This document shows, piece by piece, positions 48,501 to 58,610 of a DNA stretch of 64,000 nucleotides; position 1 is the stretch's first letter, and each line of letters begins with the position of its first letter. The DNA is from Cunninghamella blakesleeana (Eukaryota > Mucoromycota > Mucoromycetes > Mucorales > Cunninghamellaceae). A model generated the notes under the pieces. That model saw only the letters and a list, made by a program, of their open reading frames with translations. It searched no databases and was not told where the DNA came from. The DNA is taken from contig JAFCIZ010000008.1 in NCBI GenBank assembly GCA_017871115.1, positions 744,001-808,000 of the forward strand, in the 5' to 3' direction. The position numbers and the translations under genes were made by a program.

Positions 48501-48836
48501 GCCTGTAAATTACTTGTTGAAGATGAAAATAATGAAAAAGATAAACAATTATTTATCTGGAGACAATTAAAAGTAAGTTTTATTATATTTGGTAAACATA
48601 TACATACATAAAAGAATGGTTGTTCTGATTTTTAAAAACATTAATTATTTTTTTAAAAAAAATAGTACTTGAAGAATTTGATATTATGGAAGCGATATTT
48701 ACCAAAAGATAATATACAGTCATTAGGGAAAATAGTCGTTCATCGAATTGTAGCACCATTATTAAGACCGGAAAAGAATTCAGCAGATAGTATTTTGCAA
48801 AATGAGGCATTGTCATTATATTCAAAATTAGAATAA
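45519..48836 (+). CDS. PAXBP1: PAXBP1/GCFC-domain protein (spliceosome-associated)
   Basis: Eleven exons: 45519-45594, 45689-45780, 45877-45962, 46044-46353, 46440-46758, 46889-47136, 47214-47577, 47734-47936, 48055-48303, 48435-48572 and 48666-48836, totalling 2256 nt, or 751 residues. The N-terminus MFKKSSKTKNIRRKI with acidic patches is typical. Then come AIHAAKKKRELLRQ and VERWEKDLIKHGG, the family's hallmark central segment (QxxRWExxQIxKG in animals), a long coiled coil, and the C-terminal GCFC domain with YEDYKMAFGSLSLPGAFEFY and RCELVAWDP. PAXBP1/GCF1 partners with TFIP11-type factors in spliceosome disassembly. The GCF2 name (LRRFIP1) is unrelated. Confidence 0.92.
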
Positions 48837-49092
48837 AAAAATATAAATCACATTTTAAAATACAAGAATCTTTTAATAAATATTATGACAATAGTCATTT
48901 GATTTATTGTTATTATTATTATTGTCAATGCAAAAAAGAGCAACTATAAAACAAAATGTATAAAGAGGATAAAATATGATGTAGATCTAATTGATATTGA
49001 AAAATAATACAGGGTGCGCGTTCGAAAAAGTTGTAAGTGCATATATATATATATATATGCATGAATTAATGATAATATGAAGTTTACTTTTT
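48837..49092. other. Convergent 3' flanks of PAXBP1 and POP7
   Basis: This 256-bp AT-rich spacer has one GC-richer island near 49013-49024 (GGTGCGCGTTCG). It is too short for a tRNA and I find no fold to support one. Confidence 0.4.
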
Positions 49093-49862
49093 TTATCGAC
49101 CTCTTTTAAGACGGTGTTGCTGATTGCGTGAGGGGTGTTGTTCTAATATATCAGCTTTACGCTGTAATTTTTCAAGTCCTTCTTTTGCGATAATTTTGAT
49201 ATGAATCGCCGAATTATACCGTTGTTGTACTTCTATATCTTTTTCCTATAAATATATATGTGTTAAGGGAAAAAAAGATTTGAAAATATATATTAATATG
49301 ATTTATATTTTTGCGATTTAATTATTTAATTTCTATTTCTATTTCTATTTCTATTTTCATTTTTACCATATCTTCAGGAATAATATCATCGATCAAAGAA
49401 ATAGTACTTGTAGTTGGTATAATGTTGACTTGATTTTCTAAAGCCTTTTTTGCACACTGAGCTATTAATATTGTGTGTGTTGTCACAGCACCCATACCAT
49501 GTAGAGTAATAGTACCAAATCTAAATATAAATATAAATAGAGTGGAGATTATGAATAAAGTTTGCTTGCTATCCATATATATATCAATATGTGTCTATAC
49601 ATTACTTTTCATTGACCATAAGTTGTTTAATTCTTTTTACAATAACCTGAAGTTTTGATTTTTGTGAAATATAAATATCTGATTTTGAAGCTGCTGGGCG
49701 TTGAGGTACTCTTTTATGTATAGCACCTAAAATGTATGATTCAAAGAAATTAATGTAAGTAGAATTGTCAACTTAATAAATGTAAACATACTATTATTAT
49801 TATTAATTAATATATAAACAATTACCTTCTATTAATTTCCTTTTAATTATTGTATCTTTCAT
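49093..49862 (-). CDS. POP7: POP7/Rpp20, Alba-fold subunit of RNase P and RNase MRP
   Basis: Four exons: 49862-49826, 49726-49606, 49520-49367 and 49245-49093, totalling 465 nt, or 154 residues. It has an Alba fold with KRVPQRPAASKSDIYISQKS, then LQVIVKRIKQLM and the core ITLHGMGAVTTHTILIAQ, which is diagnostic for Rpp20/Pop7 (xxIHGLGAAIxxAIxLA pattern). It binds the P3 arm of RNase P and MRP RNAs together with Pop6/Rpp25. The tail is basic (Arg/His/Lys), ending LKRGR. Intron 3 carries a (TTTCTA)n run at 49327-49356. Confidence 0.92.
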
Positions 49863-50060
49863 TATTATTATTTTTATGTAAGGAAAAGAAAAAATAAAAT
49901 AAAGGATCTATTAAAGACAGGTGGGTAAAGTCAAAAAAAGTTGATTACTGGAAATTTTTTTAAAAAAAAGACGGGATTTTAATTTATGTTTTATACAAAA
50001 AACCAAGCTTTTTTTCCAATCTTTTTTTTGACCTTCTTTCGTAAACCATCTACAATTAAT
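49863..50060. promoter_or_regulatory. Divergent promoter, POP7 / VPS24 (198 bp)
   Basis: This is the shortest of the five shared promoters. It contains T7A8 at 49955-49969 followed by GACGGGATTTTAATTT, resembling the GGAATTTTAAT motif before UTP25 and the SDR gene. Confidence 0.6.
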
Positions 50061-51214
50061 ATGGCGGGCACCTTATCAAATATACAGCGTTTTTTTGGAA
50101 AAAAAACCCCTGAAGAACTAGTAATAATTAAATAAAATACTCGTAAAAAATAATAAAAAAACATATATGCTATAAACTTTGAACCAATTTTATATCTGTT
50201 GTGTGTATTTTTTTTAAGTGAAAATAAATATATTTTTATTTTTTCATATATTTACTTATTAACATTAATTGTTATTGTTGTTTGTTTTATTTTTATTTTA
50301 ATAAATAAATATAGGTTAAAAAATGGAGGCAAGAAATAAGACAACAACAACGCCAAATCCAACGCCAAATCCAAGCAATCGATATAGAAGAAGCTAAAGT
50401 AAAAAAGTCAATCAAACAAGTGGCTAAAAAAGGGGATACAAAAGTATGTAAAATGTTGGCAAAGGAGTTGGTACGTTCACAACGACATAAAAATAGATTA
50501 TATACAAGTAAAGCACAAATGAATTCTATTATCATGCAGTTAGAACATCAATTAGGTAATATATAAATGTGTTTTAATTCGTATATTAAAAAAAGTGAGA
50601 AGAGAAAAAAATAATCGAAAACTAATTTATATATATATATATATATATATTAGCAACATTAAAGGTAGCAGGAGCATTACAAAAAAGTGGAGAAGTGATG
50701 AAATTAGTGAATTCATTAGTGCGTTTACCTGAAGTATCCCAAGCTATGCAACAAATGTCTATGGAAATGATGAAAGCTGGTATAATGGATGAAATGATTG
50801 AAGATACAATGGAAATGATGGATGACGATGATATTGAAGAAGCTGCTGATGAAGAAGTGAACAATGTATTATTCCAAATTACGGATGGTAAGTAGATTTA
50901 TTTTTTAATTCTTCTTGGACAATGAAAAATTTATATTTATAAAAAGTATGGATAGGTATTAATTATATATTATGTTTGTTTATTTAGGATTACTTGGTGA
51001 AGCTGGTACTGTTGGTCCAGATTTACAAAAGAAACAAGAAGTTCAAGTAGAAGAAGAAGAATCTGAAGAAGAAGGCCCTGAATTAGAACTGATGCAAAAA
51101 CGATTACAGGTAAATAATAAATTTTGAATTTTTAACAAAAAATCATTTCTTTTTATTATTATTGCTTCTAACACTATTATAATTACTATATATGAATAGG
51201 CATTAAAAGGGTAG
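50061..51214 (+). CDS. VPS24: VPS24/CHMP3, ESCRT-III subunit
   Basis: Five exons: 50061-50120, 50315-50555, 50654-50887, 50988-51109 and 51200-51214, totalling 672 nt, or 223 residues. The N-terminal FFGKKTPEELVKKWRQEIR and basic helix 1, then VKKSIKQVAKKGDTKVCKML, AKELVRSQ and LYTSKAQMNSIIMQL, are clear CHMP3 features. The acidic C-terminal half ends in the MIM1-like ELMQKRLQALKG, which binds Vps4 MIT domains. With Snf7 and Vps2 it forms the membrane-cutting spiral at multivesicular bodies. The last exon is only 15 nt. Confidence 0.95.
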
Positions 51215-52855
51215 ATGATCCACTCATGTACATGTATCACATTATACTATTTTTATTACTATTACTATTATTATTATTATTATATATATATATACCTACC
51301 ATATATTTTGTTTTTCTTATAAATATTTTTTTTATATTTAAGTTTACTTTTTTTTTTTGTTCCCTATTGTTTAAATTATTTATTATTGTCCATACAAAAA
51401 TAAAACTTTATATATATATATATTAATTTTCTCTGCTTTCTTTATTGGATTAATTTTCTTGGCATTAATGTAAGTTTTAAATAATTATAAAAAGTATAAT
51501 ACCTATTTAAATAAAATATAAATTACTATAGAAGATATGGCTTTCGGTTAATCTAGTTTTCCTTATAAAATAAAGGGAAAAGAAGTTAAAAATTGTATTT
51601 AAAAAAAAATTTAAAACATGAAAACCTGCCATCATATTGCAGCGTGTAAAAGAGAGGAAGTTACGAGATTTAAATCAACAATTAATTATCAATCTTTTCA
51701 AAAAAAAAAATTTTTATAGATATCGCAAACTAGTCAATAAAAAAAGGTTTTTTTTTTTTTATATTATATGCTAATATTTGTTATCCGTCCTATTATTAAA
51801 ATTGATACTACAATAATTTACGTTGAATAGTGATGATGAAAAGTTGCCAGGTCTATTATTTTATTAAATTTTCTTCATAAAAATGTACCCTTTTGCCCAT
51901 TTAATATTTATCTGCAACTACATTTTTCAATATTTTTTAATATAATTTTATATCATAAACTTTTGCATAAAAATAAAAGCAATAATAAACCAATTTATAT
52001 TATTTTTATAATGAGCGGTCAGTATATATATATAAGATATAAATAATAATAATTATAAGAGTAATATAAAAACGTAATAAAATTAACAATGCAAATACAT
52101 ATATAAGTGATAAATGAAATAAAAGAATGCATAAAGAAAATTTTTTTTAGAAGATTAATAAAAAACAAAAAATTAATACCTATGATGCATCTAAATTATA
52201 GCTAAAAAAAATTGCTATTAAAAAATATTAACGTTCTGTTAATAAAATTTAAAAAACAATCCAGTATATTAATAAATGTAAAATACAAAAACAAAAGTAC
52301 TAGATCTTTTTTTTTTTTTTATTAAATAAATCTTGTAAAAAAATCAGTTAAATTTGGCCTGTGAAGTTCGATCTAGATAATGAATATATAAAATTGCTCC
52401 ATCAAAAAATATTTTTTATAGAGCACCTATATTGGTAAAATAAGCAGTCTGAAATTTAATTTCATTTTTTGTAAAAGTAAAAAAATATTGAAATGTCAAA
52501 TGAAAAACTGCACCAAAATTTTAAAAATTCTGGTTATAGCCTAGATGCACCATACTCTATCTTAATCTTTTTGAAAATTGCATGATATAATATAAATAAC
52601 ATCTTCCTATGACTTAGCACATCAGTAAAACTCATATTAAAAAGAGTAGAAAAACAGTGTTACCGAATAAATTTTTCAATAAAAAAATAATTAAGCTTTT
52701 TAATTTTTAAATTCTGGCTGATTTTCTTTAAAAATACTTTTTTTTTTTTTCGGTTTCTACTTTTATCTTTTATATTTTTCTTCTTTCAACCAGAAAAGAT
52801 AATGTATATATTTGTATATGTATGTCTATGCATGGGCTATAGAAACATTAATAAA
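51215..52855. other. Gene-poor stretch between VPS24 and the L7/L12-like ORF
   Basis: About 1.6 kb, very AT-rich, with T and A homopolymers and no ORF of coding character on either strand. It may be decayed accessory DNA, but I could not align it to anything in the window. Confidence 0.5.
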
Positions 52856-52894
52856 ATGTTAACTAAGGAAATGATAATAGAAGCCATTTAGAGT

Positions 52895-53233
52895 ATGCCC
52901 CCCGAGGATTTGCAAGACATTTCAAAAGCCTGTGAAGAAAGAGTTTTCAACGTAAAATCAAATAATGAAAAAGAATATAAAGTTTTTGGCGCAAAATATA
53001 AATTATTGATATCTGGATATAATCCAAAATTAAAGGTACTTGGTGTCAAAACCCTTAATAAAACTATAGGTATGTCTCTTATTGAAGCAAAAAGATTTCT
53101 TGATCGTGTAGACTATGAAAAGTGTTATATCACCAACCCCAATGGAGAATTGTATTTCAAGTCTTCAGAAGCAAATGATATTAAAACCAAACTTGAAGAA
53201 GGTGGGATAGAAGTTGATATTTATTTATTATAG
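52895..53233 (+). CDS. Bacterial-type ribosomal L7/L12-like protein, N-terminus cut by a stop
   Basis: The intronless frame gives 112 residues from the ATG at 52895. The C-terminal half matches the L7/L12 C-terminal domain: YKLLISGYNPKLKVLGVKTL, then IGMSLIEAKRFLDR (bacterial pattern TGLGLKEAKDLVD) and IKTKLEEGGIEVDIYL (pattern LKxxLEEAGAxVE). Upstream in the same frame, from the ATG at 52856, reads MLTKEMIIEAI, stop, SMPPEDLQDISKACEE, like bacterial TKEQIIEAVxxMSxxELxxLxxAxEE. So TAG at 52889-52891 cuts an otherwise complete bacterial-type protein. No mitochondrial presequence is seen. It could be a recently broken transfer from a bacterium, or a shorter functional protein from 52895. The protein has no close relation to RPP1. 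Confidence 0.7.
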   Translation: MPPEDLQDISKACEERVFNVKSNNEKEYKVFGAKYKLLISGYNPKLKVLGVKTLNKTIGMSLIEAKRFLDRVDYEKCYITNPNGELYFKSSEANDIKTKLEEGGIEVDIYLL

Positions 53234-53450
53234 ATAATTATCTCTCTAAGTATAATCTTGGCAAACTCTTTTTTTTTATATTAGAGTTTATTAAAACTCC
53301 ACATTTTTTTTTAAAAAAAAAATTGCGTAAAGCATTTTTTCTCCTCTTTCTTTCTTTTTTTTTTTTTCAATAATATACCATATTTAAAATAAAAAATAAT
53401 TTATATACTATATATAAACATATTTAAATATAAAACACATATAATATAAT
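53234..53450. other. Promoter region of DID2
   Basis: This 217-bp stretch has T9A10 at 53304-53322 and a pyrimidine-rich block ending near 53368, upstream of the DID2 ATG at 53451. Confidence 0.5.
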
Positions 53451-54697
53451 ATGAGTGGGCTAGAAAGTAAGAATTAGATTATTACTTTTTTATTTTTATT
53501 TTTTGGCCAGCTGGCCTATATATTTTCATTAATCTTTATCTTTCTATTTCTTTTATCTTCTTTACACATATACACATAGAAAACTTATTTCAACTAAAGG
53601 TACATAGAACAATATATCGATTATTTTGAAAAAAAGAAAAAAAAAAAAGAGGGAGAGAGGAAGCTATAAACCATTAATGAGAACATTATTTAATTTATTT
53701 TATTTTTTATACTTATAATAGTTTACAGCTAAACAACTTAATAAACAATCCAAACGTTGTCAAAAAGATGAGCAACTTGAAAAAACAAAACTTAAAAAGG
53801 TAAATGAGATATTAAGTTAATAAATTTTCATAATAAAAATAAATAAAAGAGAGAGAGAGAGAGAAAGGACTTATTATTTATATTGTTTTATGGACTTTAT
53901 ATATATATGTGTGTGTGTATAGGCTATCCAAGATGGGAATATGGAAGGAGCTCGTATATATGCATCCAACGCTATTAGAAAAAAGAATGAAGCTTTGAAT
54001 TTACTCCGATTATCATCACGTATTGATGCCGTCGCAAGTCGTGTACAAACAGCCGTAACTATGAGAAAGGTATTTTAACAATTAATAAAAAATAAATGAT
54101 GATATTAAAAAAATAATACTTTTTAGAATACTAAACTTACTATTCTACTTTTTTATTTTTCTTTCTTTATTTCATCACTTATTTAAAATAATAATGATAA
54201 TGGTAATGATAGGTAACAGCGTCTATGGCTAGTGTAGTAAAAGGAATGGATAAAGCAATGGAATCAATGAATTTGGAAAAGGTATTTTATAAAAGAAAAC
54301 AATGGAAAGAAAAGTGTATTAATTTTTTTAAAAAAAAAAAAAAAGTTCAAAGATTGATGATTTTTGCATTTATGATTGATGATTTATTTTTTATAATTAT
54401 GGATGGCACATTATAAATATTTAGATATCTATGGTAATGGATAAATTTGAATCACAATTTGAGGATTTAGATGTACAGACAGAATATATGGAAGGAGCTA
54501 TGGCAGGTACGACAACAATGACTACCCCACAAAATGAAGTAGAAACATTAATGCATCAAGTAGCCGATGAGCATGGATTGGAAATGAATCAAGAATTAGG
54601 CCGATTAGAACCTAGTTCAGTACTAGGCGAATCAAAACAAAAAGAAAGAGATGAAGATACGCTGTTAACTGAACGTTTAAAAGCCCTAAGACAATAA
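53451..54697 (+). CDS. DID2: DID2/CHMP1 (Vps46), ESCRT-III regulator
   Basis: Six exons: 53451-53466, 53580-53599, 53722-53799, 53923-54069, 54213-54281 and 54425-54697, totalling 603 nt, or 200 residues. The first two exons are tiny (16 and 20 nt), giving MSGLEKNLFQLKFTAKQL, the CHMP1 N-terminus. [20 protein letters not shown] and [16 protein letters not shown] are nearly invariant in the family. It ends with a strong MIM1, [12 protein letters not shown]. Did2 recruits Vps4 and Ist1 to disassemble ESCRT-III. It lies on the same strand as VPS24, about 2.2 kb away. Confidence 0.96.
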
Positions 54698-54996
54698 ATA
54701 AATAATATGATCGTGATTACTTTATTTATAAATAAAAATAAAATAAAAAATTTTAATAAAATGAAAAACTTTACCATTCTTTATCAAGGATCTAGGAACT
54801 CCGAATTTATCTTATTTGTTTGTCTGCGTAAAGCACCTTTGAAAAAAGTCACATGCCTTTTCCTTTTCTGAGAAATAAAATATAAAAAATAAAAAAAGAG
54901 ACCCTTTTTCTTCCTCTTTTTTCTTCTTCTTCTTTTCCTTTATCACTTTTATTAAATATATAGAAAATATAAATAAACAATTATATGATTTAAAGC
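54698..54996. other. Intergenic, DID2 3' flank and TMEM164 promoter
   Basis: This 299-bp stretch has a pyrimidine-rich block (54904-54945) just before the TMEM164 start. No other element is seen. Confidence 0.5.
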
Positions 54997-55481
54997 ATGG
55001 ATTTAACTACCAAGTTAGAAACTCTAGGTAACTTTGTAAAGTCTTGGTCTTTTGATTTCCCTCCTGGTCATTTATATGATTTTAATGATTCTATTGGTGG
55101 TGCTTGGTAAATAGTAATACTAATTCTTATAATAAATTGTATCTATTGATATAGATAGTAATTTTTATTTTGATGTGATTATAAATACATTTATATTATA
55201 GGTATATCTCCCCTATCCATCATGGATTAGAAATATTATTTATGGTTCCATTTTTTGTTGGATGTACTATATATTTTGGTTATAGAGCCTGGGGTAAACA
55301 GTAAGTATTTTTTTTTTTTATCTTTTTATCTTTATTTGTATATATAAAGAGATAATACAAAAGAAAAAAAAATAGGATCAAAAAAGTAATTTTTACGGTT
55401 AATGAATGGGGCTAAAGTAAAAAAAAAAAAGTTGATTTTCGGGTAATCAAAAATTAAACAATGGTTGAAAATGATAAAATG

Positions 55482-55515
<34 letters not shown>

Positions 55516-56835
55516 TATAGGGGAATTTAAAAATATTATAATGATCCCAACAAAAGGGGAAAATAAAAAGATAAAGCAATAGAAGACGCGGGGAAATAAC
55601 AACAATAATAATAATAACAAATCAACTAATAATCATTTTGTCATTATGAATATAGTACTGAAGCTTATCGATTACTATCATCCACCCATCCTATTCCAAA
55701 AGCATCTATTGTAGAAAAAAGTTTATTAATATTAATGATCGGATCATTTGGTATTACTTGTACACATAAATCAGTCACTCAAACTTTACCCTTTCTCATG
55801 CAAGTATGTTGAAAAAAAAGTAGATAAATGTTTTGTGTTTTTTGTGCGATGTGCCATTACCAAATTTAGACAACGAGGATCCCAGGGTTAAAAAGAAAAT
55901 GAATTAAAGCTTGATTTTTTTAAAACTAATTTATTTTATATTTATATAGCCATGTCATGCAAGTGCATTATTATTGATATTGGTAATGGTATGGCCATTC
56001 AAAAATAACCCTTTTCTTCCACGATTATTATTAAATACATATTACTATACTCTGTGGGGTGCTATTCTGGCTTTAATTTTTCCAGATTTAAGAAATCATG
56101 ATATGTGGGGTGAAATTTTTAACTTCTTTTTAGGTAAGTAAATGATTTTTATTAAGTTTTTTTTAAAGTTTTTTTTTTTCTTCATCCTTTCTTTTTTCCT
56201 TCTTTTCTTCTTCATTTACTTACTTTTTTTTACACATACCTTTTATTATTTATATTTTATTCTATTAGAGCACTCCTTAGTAATTATTTTACCTATTTAT
56301 TTAATATCAAATCCACGTTATGTGACATTACCTCCATCTCTTGATATGGCTTTATTCTCCTTTTTCCTTTACGCTGCTTACCACAGCCCTATACTTCACT
56401 TCTTTTCATTATGGTCTGGTTTCAATCTTAATTATACCCTGGTTCCCCCTGCACGTAAGTTATTTGTTTTTATCATTATTGTTGACCAGTTATATAAAAA
56501 GCAAGTGGGAAAGAATGGATGTATATAAGGGATTAGAAAGTTAAAGATATATATATAATAAAAAAAAAAAAAAAAAACAGGAGGATAAATGGGAGGATTT
56601 GGAATAGAGAGGGAAGAAATAAAAGAAAAAGAAAAATGATACAAGCTGATATTGATAATGAATATATTTTATTAATATTATAGTTGGGTTCCTTATTAAA
56701 TCTGGTCCTTGGTATCGTTATATCATGTTTACAGCTGCGCTATTGAATATGTTTTGGACACGATATTTATTTATGGAAAACTTTCACTGTCTAACAAAAT
56801 GGCTAAGACAGCAAAGAAAATTAAAATCATACTAA
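54997..56835 (+). CDS. TMEM164: TMEM164-family multi-pass membrane protein
   Basis: Six exons: 54997-55106, 55202-55300, 55656-55803, 55950-56133, 56269-56454 and 56684-56835, totalling 879 nt, or 292 residues, almost the size of human TMEM164. About seven hydrophobic segments are visible. Conserved points include HHGLEILFMVP near the N-terminus, the PCHAS motif starting exon 4, FFLYAAYHSPILHFFSLWSG and WYRYIMFTAALLN. Human TMEM164 is reported as a Cys-dependent acyltransferase making ether phospholipids; the Cys in PCH would be the candidate nucleophile. That activity in this fungus is inference. Intron 2 is unusually long (about 355 bp) and holds a 31-A tract at 55482-55512. Confidence 0.8.
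55482..55512. repeat. Poly-A tract of about 31 bases in TMEM164 intron 2
   Basis: This is a pure A run in the longest intron of the gene. Confidence 0.85.
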
Positions 56836-57176
56836 ATAATAATTATTTATTATTTACTCATATTTATATTTATATTTACATATAGCTACATTAATCATCT
56901 ATTCTTTCCTTCTCTCTCTTTCTTTTTTTTAAAAAAATAATCATAATAAAAAAGAATATTGTATATTACCTCATATATATAATTGCTTGGTATCTTCTCC
57001 TTATAAAAAAATCAGGGGGAAAAAAAATTTTAACCGAATTATTTTTCTATAAAATGATTGTATTTTCATTTCCATTTTTCTTTTGTTTTTTCTCTAATTT
57101 TTTTTACATTTTATATTTTTCTTTTCCCACTCTTTTTATTTATATATATATATATATATTTATAAATATACATTCA
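56836..57176. other. Intergenic between TMEM164 and the Asn-rich gene
   Basis: A T8A7 palindrome lies at 56933-56947, followed by a T-rich leader at 57055-57150. The open frame of this leader is hydrophobic only because it is T-rich, so I do not count it as protein. Confidence 0.5.
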
Positions 57177-58610
57177 ATGGAATATGGTCACATTTTGACA
57201 TTATCACCCGACGCAAAAGTAGGATCTGACTTTGCTAATGATTTACTTGCTCAATTTGAAATAAGTCAAACTTCATCCTTATTTAGTACCATGAATAACC
57301 AAGACTCTGAAGAAGACGATTTAGATTTAAGTAATAATAATAATACTTTATATATTGGCAATGAAACTGAACTTGAAGATATAAATAATAATAATAGTAA
57401 TAATAATGCGGTAGAAGCAACAATACCTCAACAACATATTGAAATAAATAAAAAGAGGGATATAATAAATAATATACAATCGACTGAAAATAATACAGTG
57501 GAAAATAATGCTATAAATCATAATAATATGGATAATGATAAGAAAATTTCAGATGATGATAAGGATAAAGATAAAAAAGAAAATAAGGATACTCTGGACC
57601 AAATGGATATTGATAATGCTGTAGAAACGCTCATACAAACACCTCTCATTGAAAACGATAATAAAAATAATAATATTAATAACGATGAAAATAAAAAAAC
57701 TGACAGCGACAAGAGTAAAAATAATCAGGTGACACCAATTGTGGAACAATCAACAACAACAACAACAGTGCTACAACAACAACAAACAAAAGAAATAAAC
57801 AATAAAAATGATATGGATGATACTACTACTACTACTAATAAGAATGACAATAATATAAATAATGATCAACTTATTACTACTATTAACAATAAGGAAAATC
57901 ATTTAGATCATCATCAAATGGATAACATAAATATAAAAAATGATTCGATAAAAAATAATACGTTTCCAAGAAGATCAAAAACTTTGAAATTAAATTCTTC
58001 ATCCACCAAAAAAAGATCTCTTTTGAGGCGATCCTCAGCTTACCTTCGTCAAAAATTTTTTGCTTCCTCAACAACATCACCTAACTCACCTCCACTTCCT
58101 TCACAATCCGATATTTCTACTACTCTTTTGGATGATAATATTAATATAAAATCTGTTGCTACTTCCACTCCTGTTCCTTCTCCTCCCAATTCTAATCCTA
58201 AAGTGGATACGCCATTAATAAAAAATAATGAAAAAATCAATCATGATAATAGTCAAAATGATAAGATTGATAATAACGTAGACATTAGAATAAATCATGA
58301 TGAAGCTATGGATTATGGTCAAAACAACAATAATAATATGAACGATACCACTACTCTAGATAACCAACAGCAACAACAACAAAATAGGTCGGCTGATACA
58401 ACAACCAATACCTTACCAATGATCCCGCCTATGGTTACGCCTTGTCAATATCCTCCAAAACCATTAACCTATTCAGCTATTGTAGACCCTCCTAATGATA
58501 ATCATAGATCTTCATTTCCTATACTCCATTCTTGGCGAATTTCCATGTTGGATCCTAGAAGAAAATCTGAACCAGTAGTACAACCAAAAAAACGTCGTTC
58601 TATTTTTTAA
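57177..58610 (+). CDS. Asn/Asp-rich low-complexity protein of unknown function
   Basis: Intronless frame of 477 residues from MEYGHILTLSPDAKVGSDF; the upstream ATG at 57054 only adds T-rich leader. Residues about 50-260 are Asn/Asp/Lys-rich with poly-N, poly-T and poly-Q runs. A basic patch, RRSKTLKLNSSSTKKRSLLR then SSAYLRQKFFASSTT, resembles phosphorylation-regulated linear motifs (R-x-x-S). The C-terminus is better ordered in character: YPPKPLTYSAIVDPP, SFPILHSWRISMLDPRRKSE and the ending PKKRRSIF, a possible nuclear signal. No domain is recognised. It is likely disordered and could be a signalling scaffold or nuclear regulator; that is a guess from composition. Confidence 0.7.
   Translation: MEYGHILTLSPDAKVGSDFANDLLAQFEISQTSSLFSTMNNQDSEEDDLDLSNNNNTLYIGNETELEDINNNNSNNNAVEATIPQQHIEINKKRDIINNIQSTENNTVENNAINHNNMDNDKKISDDDKDKDKKENKDTLDQMDIDNAVETLIQTPLIENDNKNNNINNDENKKTDSDKSKNNQVTPIVEQSTTTTTVLQQQQTKEINNKNDMDDTTTTTNKNDNNINNDQLITTINNKENHLDHHQMDNINIKNDSIKNNTFPRRSKTLKLNSSSTKKRSLLRRSSAYLRQKFFASSTTSPNSPPLPSQSDISTTLLDDNINIKSVATSTPVPSPPNSNPKVDTPLIKNNEKINHDNSQNDKIDNNVDIRINHDEAMDYGQNNNNNMNDTTTLDNQQQQQQNRSADTTTNTLPMIPPMVTPCQYPPKPLTYSAIVDPPNDNHRSSFPILHSWRISMLDPRRKSEPVVQPKKRRSIF

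Noticed and set aside
49005..49030. Possible tRNA T-loop (GTTCGAA)
   Set aside because: No acceptor or anticodon arm can be folded around it.
52360..52385. GTTCGATC as tRNA T-arm
   Set aside because: Flanks do not pair; no cloverleaf.
56142..56268. Separate membrane-protein ORF at 56142-56528
   Set aside because: Its first part is a TMEM164 intron; only 56269-56454 is coding, as exon 5 of TMEM164.
57054..57176. N-terminal extension of the Asn-rich protein that looks like a signal peptide
   Set aside because: It is translation of a T-rich leader; the downstream ATG at 57177 begins coding-like sequence.
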